Origin: Eubacterium sp.
GTDB lineage: Bacteria; Bacillota; Clostridia; Lachnospirales; Lachnospiraceae
Direction: 5' to 3'
Assembly: GCA_017619835.1 (NCBI GenBank)
Contig: JAFZRN010000032.1
Span: 1-64,000 of the forward strand
Length of the DNA: 64,000 nucleotides
Positions 32,994 through 44,700 of this stretch are shown in pieces (position 1 is the stretch's first letter; each line of letters opens with the position of its first letter). Under the pieces are notes generated by a model, which searched no databases, was not told the origin of the DNA, and worked only from the letters and a program-made list of their open reading frames with translations. A program made the translations under genes and the position numbers.

Positions 32994-35900
32994 TTATTTA
33001 ACTGTTACTTTAACTTTCTTTACAAGACCATTTGCCGAATATACATAAACTACGCATGTACCGGCCTTAACGCCCTTGATCTTTCCTGAACTTGTTACTG
33101 TAGCAATGCTCTCATCCGAACTTCTGTATCTGAGCTTAGCACAGATCTTCTTCGGAAGAACCTTCTTGTTTTTCTTAACAAGCTTAACTGTTGTCTTGAT
33201 CTTGGCAGTCTTTCCGACCTTAACGCTGATCTTGCTCTTCTTGAGCTTCATAGATTTAACGTTGGTGTAGGACTTGCTCTTGATACCTGCAAGATAAAGC
33301 TTCATGCTGTCTGCAAGAGTAACCTTCTTTCCGTCTACCATCTTATAAGCAGATACATATACATAGTAATTCTTCTTAAGGTTAAGCTTCTTTCCGCCAA
33401 TCTTAGTGATGCTTGCGGAAGTCGTTGCATTTGACTCAATAATCATCTCCGGTTCGGTTGCCTGCTTACCAACATACTGAGCATAAACTTCGTATCCGTC
33501 AGCAACATCGATCTTCTTCCATGTAACCTGAATCTTCTTACTCTTCACACTAGCGGAAGCCTTTTCATAGAGTGCTATCTCAGCCGTCTTCTTAGCAGCT
33601 TCAAGCTCTTCGGCAGCCTTCTTAGCAGCCTCTTCGGCGGCTTTCTTTTCAGCCTCTTCAGCAGCCTTCTTTTCAGCCTCTTCAGCAGCTTTTCTTGCTT
33701 CCTCGTCAGCCTTACGCTGCTCATCAAGTGAAGTCTTTAATTCGGAAATGATTTTCTCCAGTTCACTCTTATTCTCTTCAGGTGTCTTTGTCGTATCATA
33801 TTCAAGAGCATCTACTGCAGCCTTCGCATCCTCGATAAGCTTCTTGCTTGCTTCACTGTCTTCCTCATCGATAAGCTTATCAATCTCAGCCTTCATTTCA
33901 GACTGCTCATTTTCAAACTCTTCTTTATTCTTAGCTTCGGTTTCTTTATCTGTTGTTTCAACATCTGCCTCGGCAGTTTCAACCGCCGCCTTAAGTGCAG
34001 CCTTAACCTCATCGATATCTGTCTGAACTGCATCAGCATTTTCAGCTACTGCCTTTGCTGCATCTATTGCTTCCTTAAGAGCTTCTGCTATTTCAGGATA
34101 GGAATCTTTGATACTATCATAATAGTTTTCTGCTTCGATGATATCTGATGAAAGAGCACTCTTATCTATGATCTCAAAGCTTACAGACTTGGTATCTTCT
34201 TTGATAACATAGTTTCCTGCATCCTCTCCTTCAAGTGAAGCTTCGGCAGTATATTTACCAACCTCTGTCTTGGCACCACTTACAACTACCTTTACATCAT
34301 CTCCGGTAGTAAGCTCTGTGTCGGAATTCTTAACTGCTGCTACAGGAGATTGTTCCTCACCACTTGCTTCAATTAATGTTCCGGACCACTCGATCTCAAT
34401 CTCTCTGGTCTTTATCTCGAACTTAGGTGCTTCGTCTGCAAGACTGACTCTGTAATTACTATTTGCAGAGTCAAGTGTTCCTATAGTATAAGCATACTCA
34501 CCTACATCCTTGCCTTCTTCTCTTGAAAGAGCACCGGCAAGAGTATCATTTCCAATCAGGCCTGTAACTTTATACTCAAACTCAGGATCGATATCTCCAT
34601 AGGTCTTACTCTGAGAAGCCTCTGGTGTTACAGTAGCATCTGCTTCTGTAATTGTGACATAAGCACGTGCAATAGCTGTACTATAACCTTTACACTCTAC
34701 AGTAAACCAAATGGTCTTAGGACTATCTTCCACATCTGTTACAGTTATCGGTGTTGTAGAAAAACCACCACTACTTGATTCAGAGTATTTTACTATTGCA
34801 TTTTCATAAGCATCACCTACATTCACGGTAATACCATGAGGCTGACCATCATATACTCCGGTATAACTATTTGACGTGATACCGGTCATTGTAGCCGGCT
34901 TGATCTTAACAACAGCTGTACTTTCAACAGTCTGATAATTATCTGCGGTTACTCTGTAGGTTACTTCATATTCACCCGGCCATACGAACTCAGGATTTGT
35001 GCTGCTGAATGAACTGTCATCCGGTCCTTTATATTCAACTAACGCACCTGCCGGCTCCGTAACATTTACGGTTATGCTTGCTGCGGTCTTGTCGTAGATC
35101 TTATTATCAATTCCTGTGGCTGCAACTATCATAGCCTTAGGAGTAATCTCTACAGTAGCTGTTCCGATCTTGTCATAATAACCTGTTGCACTGATCTTAT
35201 AATATACTGTCTTAACGCCATCGGTTGCATCTGTAAACTCTAACGGATCCGCTGTAAATACTCCACTTAAAGTAGCAGAATATGTAACAGTTGCATCCGG
35301 ATATTTTGTAGTATCAACTACGGCTGAAACACTGTGAGTATTTCCATCATATATGCCGCTGTAATTAGTAACTGTTACGTCACCACTCGGAAATACCGCT
35401 TTCTTGATCACAATATTGGCACTTCCCGTATACTCCTTGAAGTTAGGGTGAGTCACCTTATAATCAACCTGATAATTTCCCGGGTAAGTAAATTCGGGAT
35501 TTGTCGAAGTAAACTCTTCGTCATCCGGTCCTTTATAAAGCACAGTAGCGCCTGAATCCGGCTCGTATACATTGACACTTATACTTACCGGCGTACCATC
35601 ATATTCAACACTCTGTCCTAAAGATGATACGGTCATTTCTTTTGGTGTGATAGTTACGGTAGAAGAACCCTTCATTTCGTTATATCCATCACAGCTGACT
35701 TTATAGTACACAGTCTTCGCACCGTTAGTCACATCCGTAAATGATAACGGCTCTTCGGTATATGTTCCGTCTTCGGTCAGGCTATAAGTAATCTTGGCAC
35801 CTTTATACATATCAGGAACATTAACTGTTATACCATGTGCCTTATAATCATATTCACCTTCATACGGATCAGCCGTAATCTCATCCTCAGCGATGTCTAT

Positions 35901-38738
35901 TGGATTAATCTTAATTGTTGCCGAGCCTTCCGTATCAGCATAGTGATCAGCTGAAACCTTGTAATATACTGTATATTCTCCCGGAAGGATAAACTCGGGA
36001 TTTTCTGATGTATATTCCCCATCAGCAGTTGTCTTATATGTAACTGTAAATGACTTCGGCGTCGTTACAGAAACAGATATCTTTGCAGGATTTCCGTCAT
36101 AATCTTTTTCGATATTCTCTGAAGCTACTCCCGTCATAGGTCTCGGATTAACAGTTACTGTTGCCGAACCGCTAAAATCATTATAATTATCTGCGGAAAC
36201 CTTGTAGTAAACAGTCTTCGCACCGTCAGTTACTTCTTCAAATTCAACAGGATTTTCAGTATAGGTACCGTCTTCTGTATCACAATATGTGATCACTGCA
36301 TCAGGATACTTAGTACGGTCAACATTTACTGTAATTCCGTGTCCTGTTCCGTCATATATTCCGACATAATCATCAGCAGTAATACCCTCAAAGTTTGTCT
36401 TAGCAATCTCAACTTCTACAGGGCCAAGTGGATCCGATTCGCTTCCGCCATCCGTATAATTTCCGCTATCGTCTGCTTTAACATAAAAGTAAACATTATA
36501 GGTACCTGCATCTGTTCCCTTCGGAATACTGCCAGACCATTCTCCATCTGTTCCTAAACGATACTGAATTGTTCCGCCGATCACACTTTCCTCGGCAACT
36601 GACACAAGTTCCTTTTCTTCACCATCATATACAAGACCTGTCACTGCATTAAGAGCTCCTGCTGATGCAGCCTTTGCAATGGTAAATGACGTCGTTACCG
36701 GATCTTCCGGAAGCTTATAATTGGAATTTGAAAGCGCTGAAACTGTTGCAGTGTAGGATTCACCATCTGCATTAGCATTAGTCTCGGCACCATCTACGGT
36801 AACATCACATGTATCTTCACCAATAAGATTATCTACTGTTGCCGTCGGAACCTTCTCGGTACCATCATAAGTAAAATCGGTTTCATCTCCCCATTTAATT
36901 TCTGCTTCCAGAGGAGAAATACTTGAAGTAGCTGTCTTCTGGCTACTGCTGCTTAATACATAATTACCTATGCTTTCACCCGTCAGTGTAATATCCAGAT
37001 TGACAGTTTTATTTTCTCCGGCATCTGCATCCTCGTATTCACCGGTTGCTGTGCATGATACATCATCTCCGGAAACAACACCTGAAAAAGTAGCACCGGA
37101 GTAATCTACATCAGCCGAAGTATTTCCATCATACTCTTTATTATTTGATGTTATACCGGAAACTGTTACACTCTTTTGATAAATCCGGAATGCATATCTG
37201 GCAGTAGCTCCGCCCCAGGATAATTCTGCTACATAATAACCTGCATTTTTTGGAGCCTCCGGTAGAGCATCACCGTCAGCTTCCAAACTTCCCTGTCCCG
37301 TAGATTTATAGAAAACTACAGACGATTTTTCGGGATAGGGTTCTATTTCATCATAAGTTGTTGATGGAACATTTAAATATATGCTCGGCTTTCCTCCACT
37401 ATATGTATTATTCGAAACACTAAAACTAACTTCAACTCTGCTATTGGTTAAATCACAATAAGGGTTATTGCATATTGCATATATTTTATTCCTGTTGTTT
37501 CCTGTTCCGGCTTCATAGGAGAAATCATGCTCTGTATGAGGTATCGTAATTTCAACCGGTTCGCTTGAATAGTCGGTTTCTTTCTCACCATTAATCTTTT
37601 CAGCTATAAGATAAATCTTCCAACCACCTGCAAAATCATCCGGAATAGTATATTCCAAAGTACCTGTTCTGGATATTTCATTTAGGTCATATTTCGTATA
37701 ATGCATTACTTTGGCATTTTCAATATCACGACTTTTATCGGTAATAACAACAGACAAATGGGTTGCATCATTCGCATGAGAACCTGTTATGGAATAAGGA
37801 ATATAAAGCTTGTTATCAACAGGCGTTATAGTATTCTCTGCTGCAAGATTTATATTATTATCCAGAAGTGTTAACTTATATTCGGCATTTTGATAACCAG
37901 TCTTACCGGAAAGCAAAGATATGGCGACAACCGATGAACACTTGATATTAAATGAGGGACTGACACCAATCTCACTATTATCATATTTTCTGATCACCAT
38001 TTTTGATTCACTATAACTATAATATATACAGTAAACCTTATCAGTCTCTTCAGGTTCTGAGAAATTATCATATGTATTTCTTGTCCAAAAATAATCCCAC
38101 TCGCCATTTACATTTTTCTTGGCAACTATTCCAACATCACCTTGGCCATAACGAAAATCAAAACCATATTTAGTATTATAGATTTCATACATATCCAACA
38201 AAAAGATCTTCGCATTCACCAAAGGAGCATAACTACATCGTTGCGGAGTTCCTTCTACACCATCCAATAAATTATTATAATTTGTCTGATAACTCGATAA
38301 TATTGCATCTTTTTCTATATCTGTAAAATTCCCTGATTTATTAAGGAAAGAGCTTCCGTTCAGTTTGCTTTGTATATTACTGCCTGCCCATACATTCGAA
38401 TCATCATCAAATGCTTCATAATATAATACATGTTCCGCATCTACAAACATCGATTGGGTATTATTATTCATATCATACTTTCTTGTATTATTTGTAAGAA
38501 CTCGATATCTTGTATTATGCTCACCGTCATAGTTTCCATAGTAAATATAACTCCAGCGGCCTTTCTTTGCGACGGGGTTGGCTATATTACTGGTTCCAAA
38601 TCCCACAATATTTTTATCCCACTCCGGTTCCTCTGCATAAACCTGCAGAGGGGTTCCGAGATTGGGGATAAGTGATAATGCCATAAATGATGTCATTACC
38701 GTTGCTAATAAACGTTTTGTTAATCCATGTCGTTTCAT
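32994..38738 (-). CDS. Giant secreted protein with DUF6273-like domain, alternating Ig-like repeats, coiled coil and BIG2-type end
   Basis: 1,914 residues from ATG 38738 (GAGAGG ten bases upstream). A signal peptide ends near VYAEEPEW. About 30-280 resembles DUF6273. Beta-rich domains follow, including a YDG-type unit. Residues about 783-1366 hold seven Ig-like/MBG-like repeats of about 83 residues that alternate between two types: one starts with YDG-x-x-HGITVNV, the other with YDGTPVSISVNV-like sequence and contains a TSTNPEF motif. Then come a helical Ala/Glu/Lys coiled coil (about 1530-1740), an Fn3-like domain and a lysine-rich BIG2-like domain. No LPXTG, SLH or choline-binding anchor is seen. 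Function is unknown; adhesion or a surface scaffold is the likely class. It follows the 2,549-residue gene by 30 bp. Confidence 0.85.
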   Translation of the reverse strand: MKRHGLTKRLLATVMTSFMALSLIPNLGTPLQVYAEEPEWDKNIVGFGTSNIANPVAKKGRWSYIYYGNYDGEHNTRYRVLTNNTRKYDMNNNTQSMFVDAEHVLYYEAFDDDSNVWAGSNIQSKLNGSSFLNKSGNFTDIEKDAILSSYQTNYNNLLDGVEGTPQRCSYAPLVNAKIFLLDMYEIYNTKYGFDFRYGQGDVGIVAKKNVNGEWDYFWTRNTYDNFSEPEETDKVYCIYYSYSESKMVIRKYDNSEIGVSPSFNIKCSSVVAISLLSGKTGYQNAEYKLTLLDNNINLAAENTITPVDNKLYIPYSITGSHANDATHLSVVITDKSRDIENAKVMHYTKYDLNEISRTGTLEYTIPDDFAGGWKIYLIAEKINGEKETDYSSEPVEITIPHTEHDFSYEAGTGNNRNKIYAICNNPYCDLTNSRVEVSFSVSNNTYSGGKPSIYLNVPSTTYDEIEPYPEKSSVVFYKSTGQGSLEADGDALPEAPKNAGYYVAELSWGGATARYAFRIYQKSVTVSGITSNNKEYDGNTSADVDYSGATFSGVVSGDDVSCTATGEYEDADAGENKTVNLDITLTGESIGNYVLSSSSQKTATSSISPLEAEIKWGDETDFTYDGTEKVPTATVDNLIGEDTCDVTVDGAETNANADGESYTATVSALSNSNYKLPEDPVTTSFTIAKAASAGALNAVTGLVYDGEEKELVSVAEESVIGGTIQYRLGTDGEWSGSIPKGTDAGTYNVYFYVKADDSGNYTDGGSESDPLGPVEVEIAKTNFEGITADDYVGIYDGTGHGITVNVDRTKYPDAVITYCDTEDGTYTENPVEFEEVTDGAKTVYYKVSADNYNDFSGSATVTVNPRPMTGVASENIEKDYDGNPAKISVSVTTPKSFTVTYKTTADGEYTSENPEFILPGEYTVYYKVSADHYADTEGSATIKINPIDIAEDEITADPYEGEYDYKAHGITVNVPDMYKGAKITYSLTEDGTYTEEPLSFTDVTNGAKTVYYKVSCDGYNEMKGSSTVTITPKEMTVSSLGQSVEYDGTPVSISVNVYEPDSGATVLYKGPDDEEFTSTNPEFTYPGNYQVDYKVTHPNFKEYTGSANIVIKKAVFPSGDVTVTNYSGIYDGNTHSVSAVVDTTKYPDATVTYSATLSGVFTADPLEFTDATDGVKTVYYKISATGYYDKIGTATVEITPKAMIVAATGIDNKIYDKTAASITVNVTEPAGALVEYKGPDDSSFSSTNPEFVWPGEYEVTYRVTADNYQTVESTAVVKIKPATMTGITSNSYTGVYDGQPHGITVNVGDAYENAIVKYSESSSGGFSTTPITVTDVEDSPKTIWFTVECKGYSTAIARAYVTITEADATVTPEASQSKTYGDIDPEFEYKVTGLIGNDTLAGALSREEGKDVGEYAYTIGTLDSANSNYRVSLADEAPKFEIKTREIEIEWSGTLIEASGEEQSPVAAVKNSDTELTTGDDVKVVVSGAKTEVGKYTAEASLEGEDAGNYVIKEDTKSVSFEIIDKSALSSDIIEAENYYDSIKDSYPEIAEALKEAIDAAKAVAENADAVQTDIDEVKAALKAAVETAEADVETTDKETEAKNKEEFENEQSEMKAEIDKLIDEEDSEASKKLIEDAKAAVDALEYDTTKTPEENKSELEKIISELKTSLDEQRKADEEARKAAEEAEKKAAEEAEKKAAEEAAKKAAEELEAAKKTAEIALYEKASASVKSKKIQVTWKKIDVADGYEVYAQYVGKQATEPEMIIESNATTSASITKIGGKKLNLKKNYYVYVSAYKMVDGKKVTLADSMKLYLAGIKSKSYTNVKSMKLKKSKISVKVGKTAKIKTTVKLVKKNKKVLPKKICAKLRYRSSDESIATVTSSGKIKGVKAGTCVVYVYSANGLVKKVKVTVK

Positions 38739-38768
38739 ATGCTTATATCCTCTCAATCACAATACCGA

Positions 38769-41700
38769 TCACTTGGTTACCTTAGCCTTCTTGGGTGCTC
38801 CGGCTTTCTTTATCATCTTCTTATATTTCTTAAGCTTCTTCTTAGGAACCTTGAACTTAGCCTTGCTGTTAATTCCCTTAAATGCTTTGCTCTGGATCTT
38901 CTTGATCTTGGATGACTTGATGATGATATTCTTCAGCTTCTTACATCCATTACATGCTTTAGATCCGATCTTGGTTACGTTCTTTCCTATAGTAAGCTTA
39001 GTAAGCTTACTGCATCCCTTGAATGCATTCTTGTTAATAGCAGTAACCTTATACTTAACTCCGGCAATCTTTACTGTGGCCGGAATAGTAATCTTAGTAC
39101 TGTTCTTATTATAAGGAGCCATGTATGTTACTGTACCGCCGGTTATCTTGCCTGCCTTCTTTGTTATCTTGGTAATCTTATATTTTCCGCCAGAAGTCTT
39201 ATCGGCAACTAAAATGTTATTTACGATCTGATCTGCTGTAAGCAGCTCATTTACATAGTACTGAACTCCGTCTTCATCTGTCAGGATCTTTCCGTCAGCA
39301 GAAATTGTTCCTATACCGGCTTCAGTCTTAGGCTGCTCTGTAGGTGCTTCGGTCGGCTGCTCTGTAGGAGTTTCTGTAGGCTGTTCGGTCGGAGTCTCTG
39401 TAGGTTGTTCAGTCGGAGCCTCGGTCGGTTGTTCAGTCGGAACTTCGGTTGGCTGAACAGGCTGAAGCTTTTCGATCACTCTGGTTTCTATATGTTCAGG
39501 ATCATTCTTGCAGACTCTGGTCTCAACGCCCTCTTCAGTCTCAGTAGCAGGTGTCGTTACTTCCCATTCGCCCCAGTCATGTTCCTTAGCTTCTATGATC
39601 CATGAATCCTTTTCGATCTCATTTTCACCAAGCTCATCAGAGTAATACTTGTCACATACAGGACAATAGTAATACTTACTGTTTCCTGCATTTTCGCAAT
39701 CAGCTTCCTTAGCTTCGGTTACATTAGCAGCAAGCTCACCTTCAGGATGAACATGTGAAATGATCTCAACCTCTACTGTCTCTACTCCACCATAGTTGCC
39801 TATGCCTGCCATCTTGATCTTATAGCTTCCGACATCCTTGATCACATTATCCTGATATTCAAAATCAGTACCTGCAACAAGTTCGGTCTCACCAAACTTA
39901 AGTGTTGGTGTTACGGTATATTCGGCATTCATGAAGTTAAGCGTTCTTGTATAATCCGAGAAAGCTACTCCCTGATATTCATAAGCCGTTATATCTCCGG
40001 CAAACTTAAGTATCTTGTATATTGTCTTCTCTTCTGTAAGCGCTTTATAAGCAAGCTGTCCCTGAGCATCTCCAAGCTTATCTATATAATAACAATCTGT
40101 CAGAGTAATCTTGGCACCCTGATTCAGTCTTGCAAATGTTTTGCTTGACGTTTCTTTTAATGTAAGCTCAGCAGGATCAAATATACAGTTTTCACAAACT
40201 AATTCAAGCCTTGAATATCCAACGAATCCCGCACTGCTGGTAGTATTTGGTCCGAGGAGTTTTCCGGTAAATGAGGAGTTCTTTATGACAAGCTTTCCTT
40301 CACCGGTTTCCATACCATTAACTCCTACGAATCCTCCTATGGTTCCATCGCCTGAAATCGAAGAATCAACAGTTACATTACTTACGCAGTTCTCGATGGT
40401 TGCACCCGGCGAATTAGTAATACCTATAAATACACCTATCTTATTCTTGGATGTATTAATATATCCATCAAGCGTTAGATCTTTAATAGTTGCTCCGGAA
40501 GCGGATCTGATAAATCCTACCCTCTCCTCGGCAACTGAACCTGTATTATCTATTCCGATATATATGGTATGTCCGTTTCCGAGGATCGTACCCATGAAAG
40601 GAGCAGAGGTTGTTCCTATCATGTAGTCAACCGGCTCTGATTCAGAACCGATATCTGTAGTGATATCGAATACCATTCCTTCAAATGTTTCTCCGGCTTT
40701 ACTTCTTTCAGAAACAGCTATTAAATCTTCCGGATCACTGATCTTGATCGGATCTTCTTCGGTTCCTGTACCGTTTATCGGCTTAATGACTTTGAACTTA
40801 GTTTCAAAGCTCTTCTTTCCGGCATAGTCACCCTTACCGGTTATCTGAATCGCATATTCTCCGGTCTCGGTTATAGCATCTACTGCCTCAGTAGAATCTT
40901 TCTTTATGTACTGAATGCTGTAGTCAGCATCTGTGAATGTTGTCTCGGTTCCCATATCGGCATCTGTATGCTTAATTGTCGGAGCAATATCCATGCTGTC
41001 TGAAAGCTCATAATATGGCATAAGATTTTCAGCAGTAACTTCTGAAGAAATTATCTTATAGTAATCATTTCCATCAGCAGCGGTGATCTTCTTACAGAGA
41101 TCACTTTGTTCTGAAGCATATACCGTTATTCCCTTGTATACCGAATGAAGCATTGTAACAGTATAAGAGTCATCATCCAGATAGTAAACCTGATTAAAAC
41201 TTGTTGTACCGGCAGCATTCATCTTACATACCGGATTTACGAGCATATTTCCTACTTCAGCAAATGTACCAGTGAATATACAGTTTTTCATGGTAAGCTT
41301 TGCCGAGTCACTCCAACCCCAGAGGCCACCTAAATGCCCTGACTTACCAACTGATCCAGGGCCGTATATAGTTCCCGAATATACACAGTTACTTAAGGTT
41401 GTATCCGAATTTTTTCCATGACCAACAATACCGCCATGATGTCCATTTTTTGCTGTTGATGCAAGGTATGCTTCATTAAGCTTTACATCTACATTACTAT
41501 AGATATTACGAATAACGTTTACTGCGACCGGTGTTTCGCTATTATCGGCATATCCAACCAGTGATGCCGAGTGGAGTCCTCCGAGTACAGTTCCTTCAAG
41601 TTTCAGGTTCTCAATAGTTGCATTTTTAATACATCCAAATGCAGCTAAACCTTCATCAGAATCATTCATATTCAATGTGATGATATGATCATTTCCATCA

Positions 41701-44700
41701 AAGTTTCCACTAAACGGGAAATATGAACCGTCAAGGATTCCAATTGGCGTATCTATACCATCCAGATCTGCCATAAGTTTAAAGTACTTATTACTATTTG
41801 TATTTCCTGCTTTAACTTTTCCTGCTATAACATTCCATTCATCCTTATTCTGAATCAGATAAGGATCAGCCTTAGTACCGCTACCTGATAAAACAGAAAT
41901 AACCTTAATTGTTTCTGATGATTCCTTCTCACCCGCATAATTATCTATACCAACAATGGTTACTGAATAATTACCGGGTTCAGTAATTCGAGACACTTCA
42001 ATACCCGAATCTGAATTCTTAAACTTAAGAACATAATCCGTTTCTTTAACAAGAGTCGTGTTGTTATTCTTTACAATAACATTCAGATCATTTGCATCAT
42101 TCACATCATAAGTATCACTTGGAAAGTCTATAGTTAATGATACCGGAGCATAAATAGTTTTAGATGCAACTTTTGTTTTTACACAGAATTTATCACTGAC
42201 AACCTTGTACGCCTGAGTTCCCTGAACCCAATCCATTTCATTATCACCAAATGGAGTAATATAGTAGCAGTTGGTAATACTTGGTTTATAATTTGAACTG
42301 GCAGTATTAACTCTTGTAAGTGATGCGCTGTTTTTTTCTGATATTGTCATGGTTCCCGGATCAAACAGACAGTTCTTAAATGTAACCTTTCTGTAAGCGT
42401 AACCGACAAAACCACCACATTGGTTTGTAGCGCTTCCAAGCATACTTCCCGTAAAATAGGAATCGGTAATTGAAACAGCAGCATTAGTTTCTGTGACTCC
42501 TATAAATCCACCATGAGTTCCATCTCCGACCGTCGAACTGTATATTATGACTTCACTTCCGCATCTGTTTATTTTTGTATTTTCGTAAGCTCGTGAAAAC
42601 AGACCTGCCGCAAATTTCTTAGAAGTATATATACGTCCTTTTATAACAAGATCATTTATAACAGCATTTTTACCATAGTATATTGGAGCTGCATTATCAT
42701 GATCAATTCGATTTACGGCACTTCCATAGGAAATATAAATGGAATGATCTTTTCCGTTAAGTGTTCCTTCAAACGCAGCATTAGCGGTGTTTTCAACCAT
42801 TGTGGTTATTGGTGAAGATTCATCTCCGATATCAGCCGTAAGTTCGATAATCTTATTCTTATATGTATTTCCTCTCTTACATTGAGCAGCAAAAGTTTCC
42901 CAATCGGCAATACTTCCTATAGTATAGGGATCATCTTCGGTTCCCTGTCCGGGAAGCTCTTCTATAACTTCAAAAGTATCGCTGTCTGTTGAACCGGCGT
43001 AGTCTCTTTTTCCCGTAGCAACAATTACATATGTTCCCGATTCAGTAATTGAGTCAAGTTGTTCTCTGGTATCGGGATTAATGATCTTGTAAATTGATGT
43101 ATCATAATCTTCTGTTGAAAGAGAGTTACCATCAATTTTAACAACAGGATTTATATCAAGACTATCTCCGGACAAAATGTATGTCTTGTCGAGAGTAATT
43201 ACAGCTTCACCCGTCAGATACTCTACTCCGTCAACTGCCGTTACCTTCTTATGCAATGCCGGATCACTTGTATATACCATTTTTCCATCAGCTAAAATTT
43301 TGTTATCATTTCCGCTTATATTTGTTGCAGCCGATGAAATGAAATAAACATCCGTGATATTAACGGTAGCAGTTTGATCTTTACATCCAATTGGATGGAA
43401 CTTAAGTTTTCCGGGATTCTCAAAGCTGCCCTTAAAGATACAGTTATTCATGGTTATGTTAGGATAATCACCCCAGGCTATTAAACCACCAACGTATCCA
43501 CTACCGATACTTCTTTGATCTCCTTTTATTGTTCCCGAATAAATACAATCGTTCAATGTAGTCTTTGAATCCTTTGTATGACCTATGAGTCCTCCATGAT
43601 GAGAGTACGCACCATTAAAGATTCCATCCAGAAACTCTTCACTGAGACTTACATCTACATCACAATCTATGTTGCTGATAGTATTCTCAGCCAGACCAGA
43701 ACCGGATCCCGAAGAAGATATATCAGCAAACCCAACAAGTGATGCACAGTGGAGTCCACCCGAAACACTTCCTTCAAGCTTAAGATTCCTGATGGTAGCA
43801 TTTCTGATAACTCCAAACAGAGCCTCTCCGCCTGTTGAACCTGTTATGTTATATGTGATGGTATGATTATCACCATCAAAGATTCCATTGAAAGGATGTT
43901 CATTGGTTCCCACAATAATAGTCGTGTCAGCTAAATCAATATCTTCAGTAAGTTTAATATACTTACCTTCAAAGTCTATCTTTCCCTGGTTAAGCTTATC
44001 GGCAAAACACTCCCAGTCAAAGTCACTCTGGATCAAATAAGGATCTTCTTCTGTTCCACTTCCATCAAGAGATGACTTTAAAACACTTACGATTATACTG
44101 GTTTTTCCTTTGTATATACCCTTTCCTTCTATCTGAATGTAATATTTTCCAATGTCTTTAATATCTTCTACTTCGATGCCATTTTTAATGATACTAAGTG
44201 AGTAATCCGTATCTTTTACCATAGACCCACCATTATATTTCACTATAGGATCTATCTGTACAACATTACCATCGTAGACATATGTATTTTCAACGTTTTC
44301 TATAACAGCAGCCGCAGCAACATAGTAGGTTTTTCCATCTATAGCTTTATATTCCCTATAAAGATCTTTTGAAGGTATATCACACTGTACTACTTTCGCC
44401 GGATTACTGTTATCTGAAATATGATAGTCAACACTACCTCTAGGTTTAGCTGATTCCGAATTTATGTAATAAACATCTGAAAAATGAACAGTATAATTAC
44501 CAGAATATCTACTAGCTATAGGATGAAATTTATAACTAGGACTAGTACCACCTGAATAATGTCTAACCTCTCCGTCAAATAGCACGTTCTCAAAATAACA
44601 AATAGAACCTGAGCTAAATACTCCTACTATACCACCTATATTAGAATGGGTTTTACTATTCGCAATTATCATTCCTGAATAAAGAATGTTTTTGAAATAG

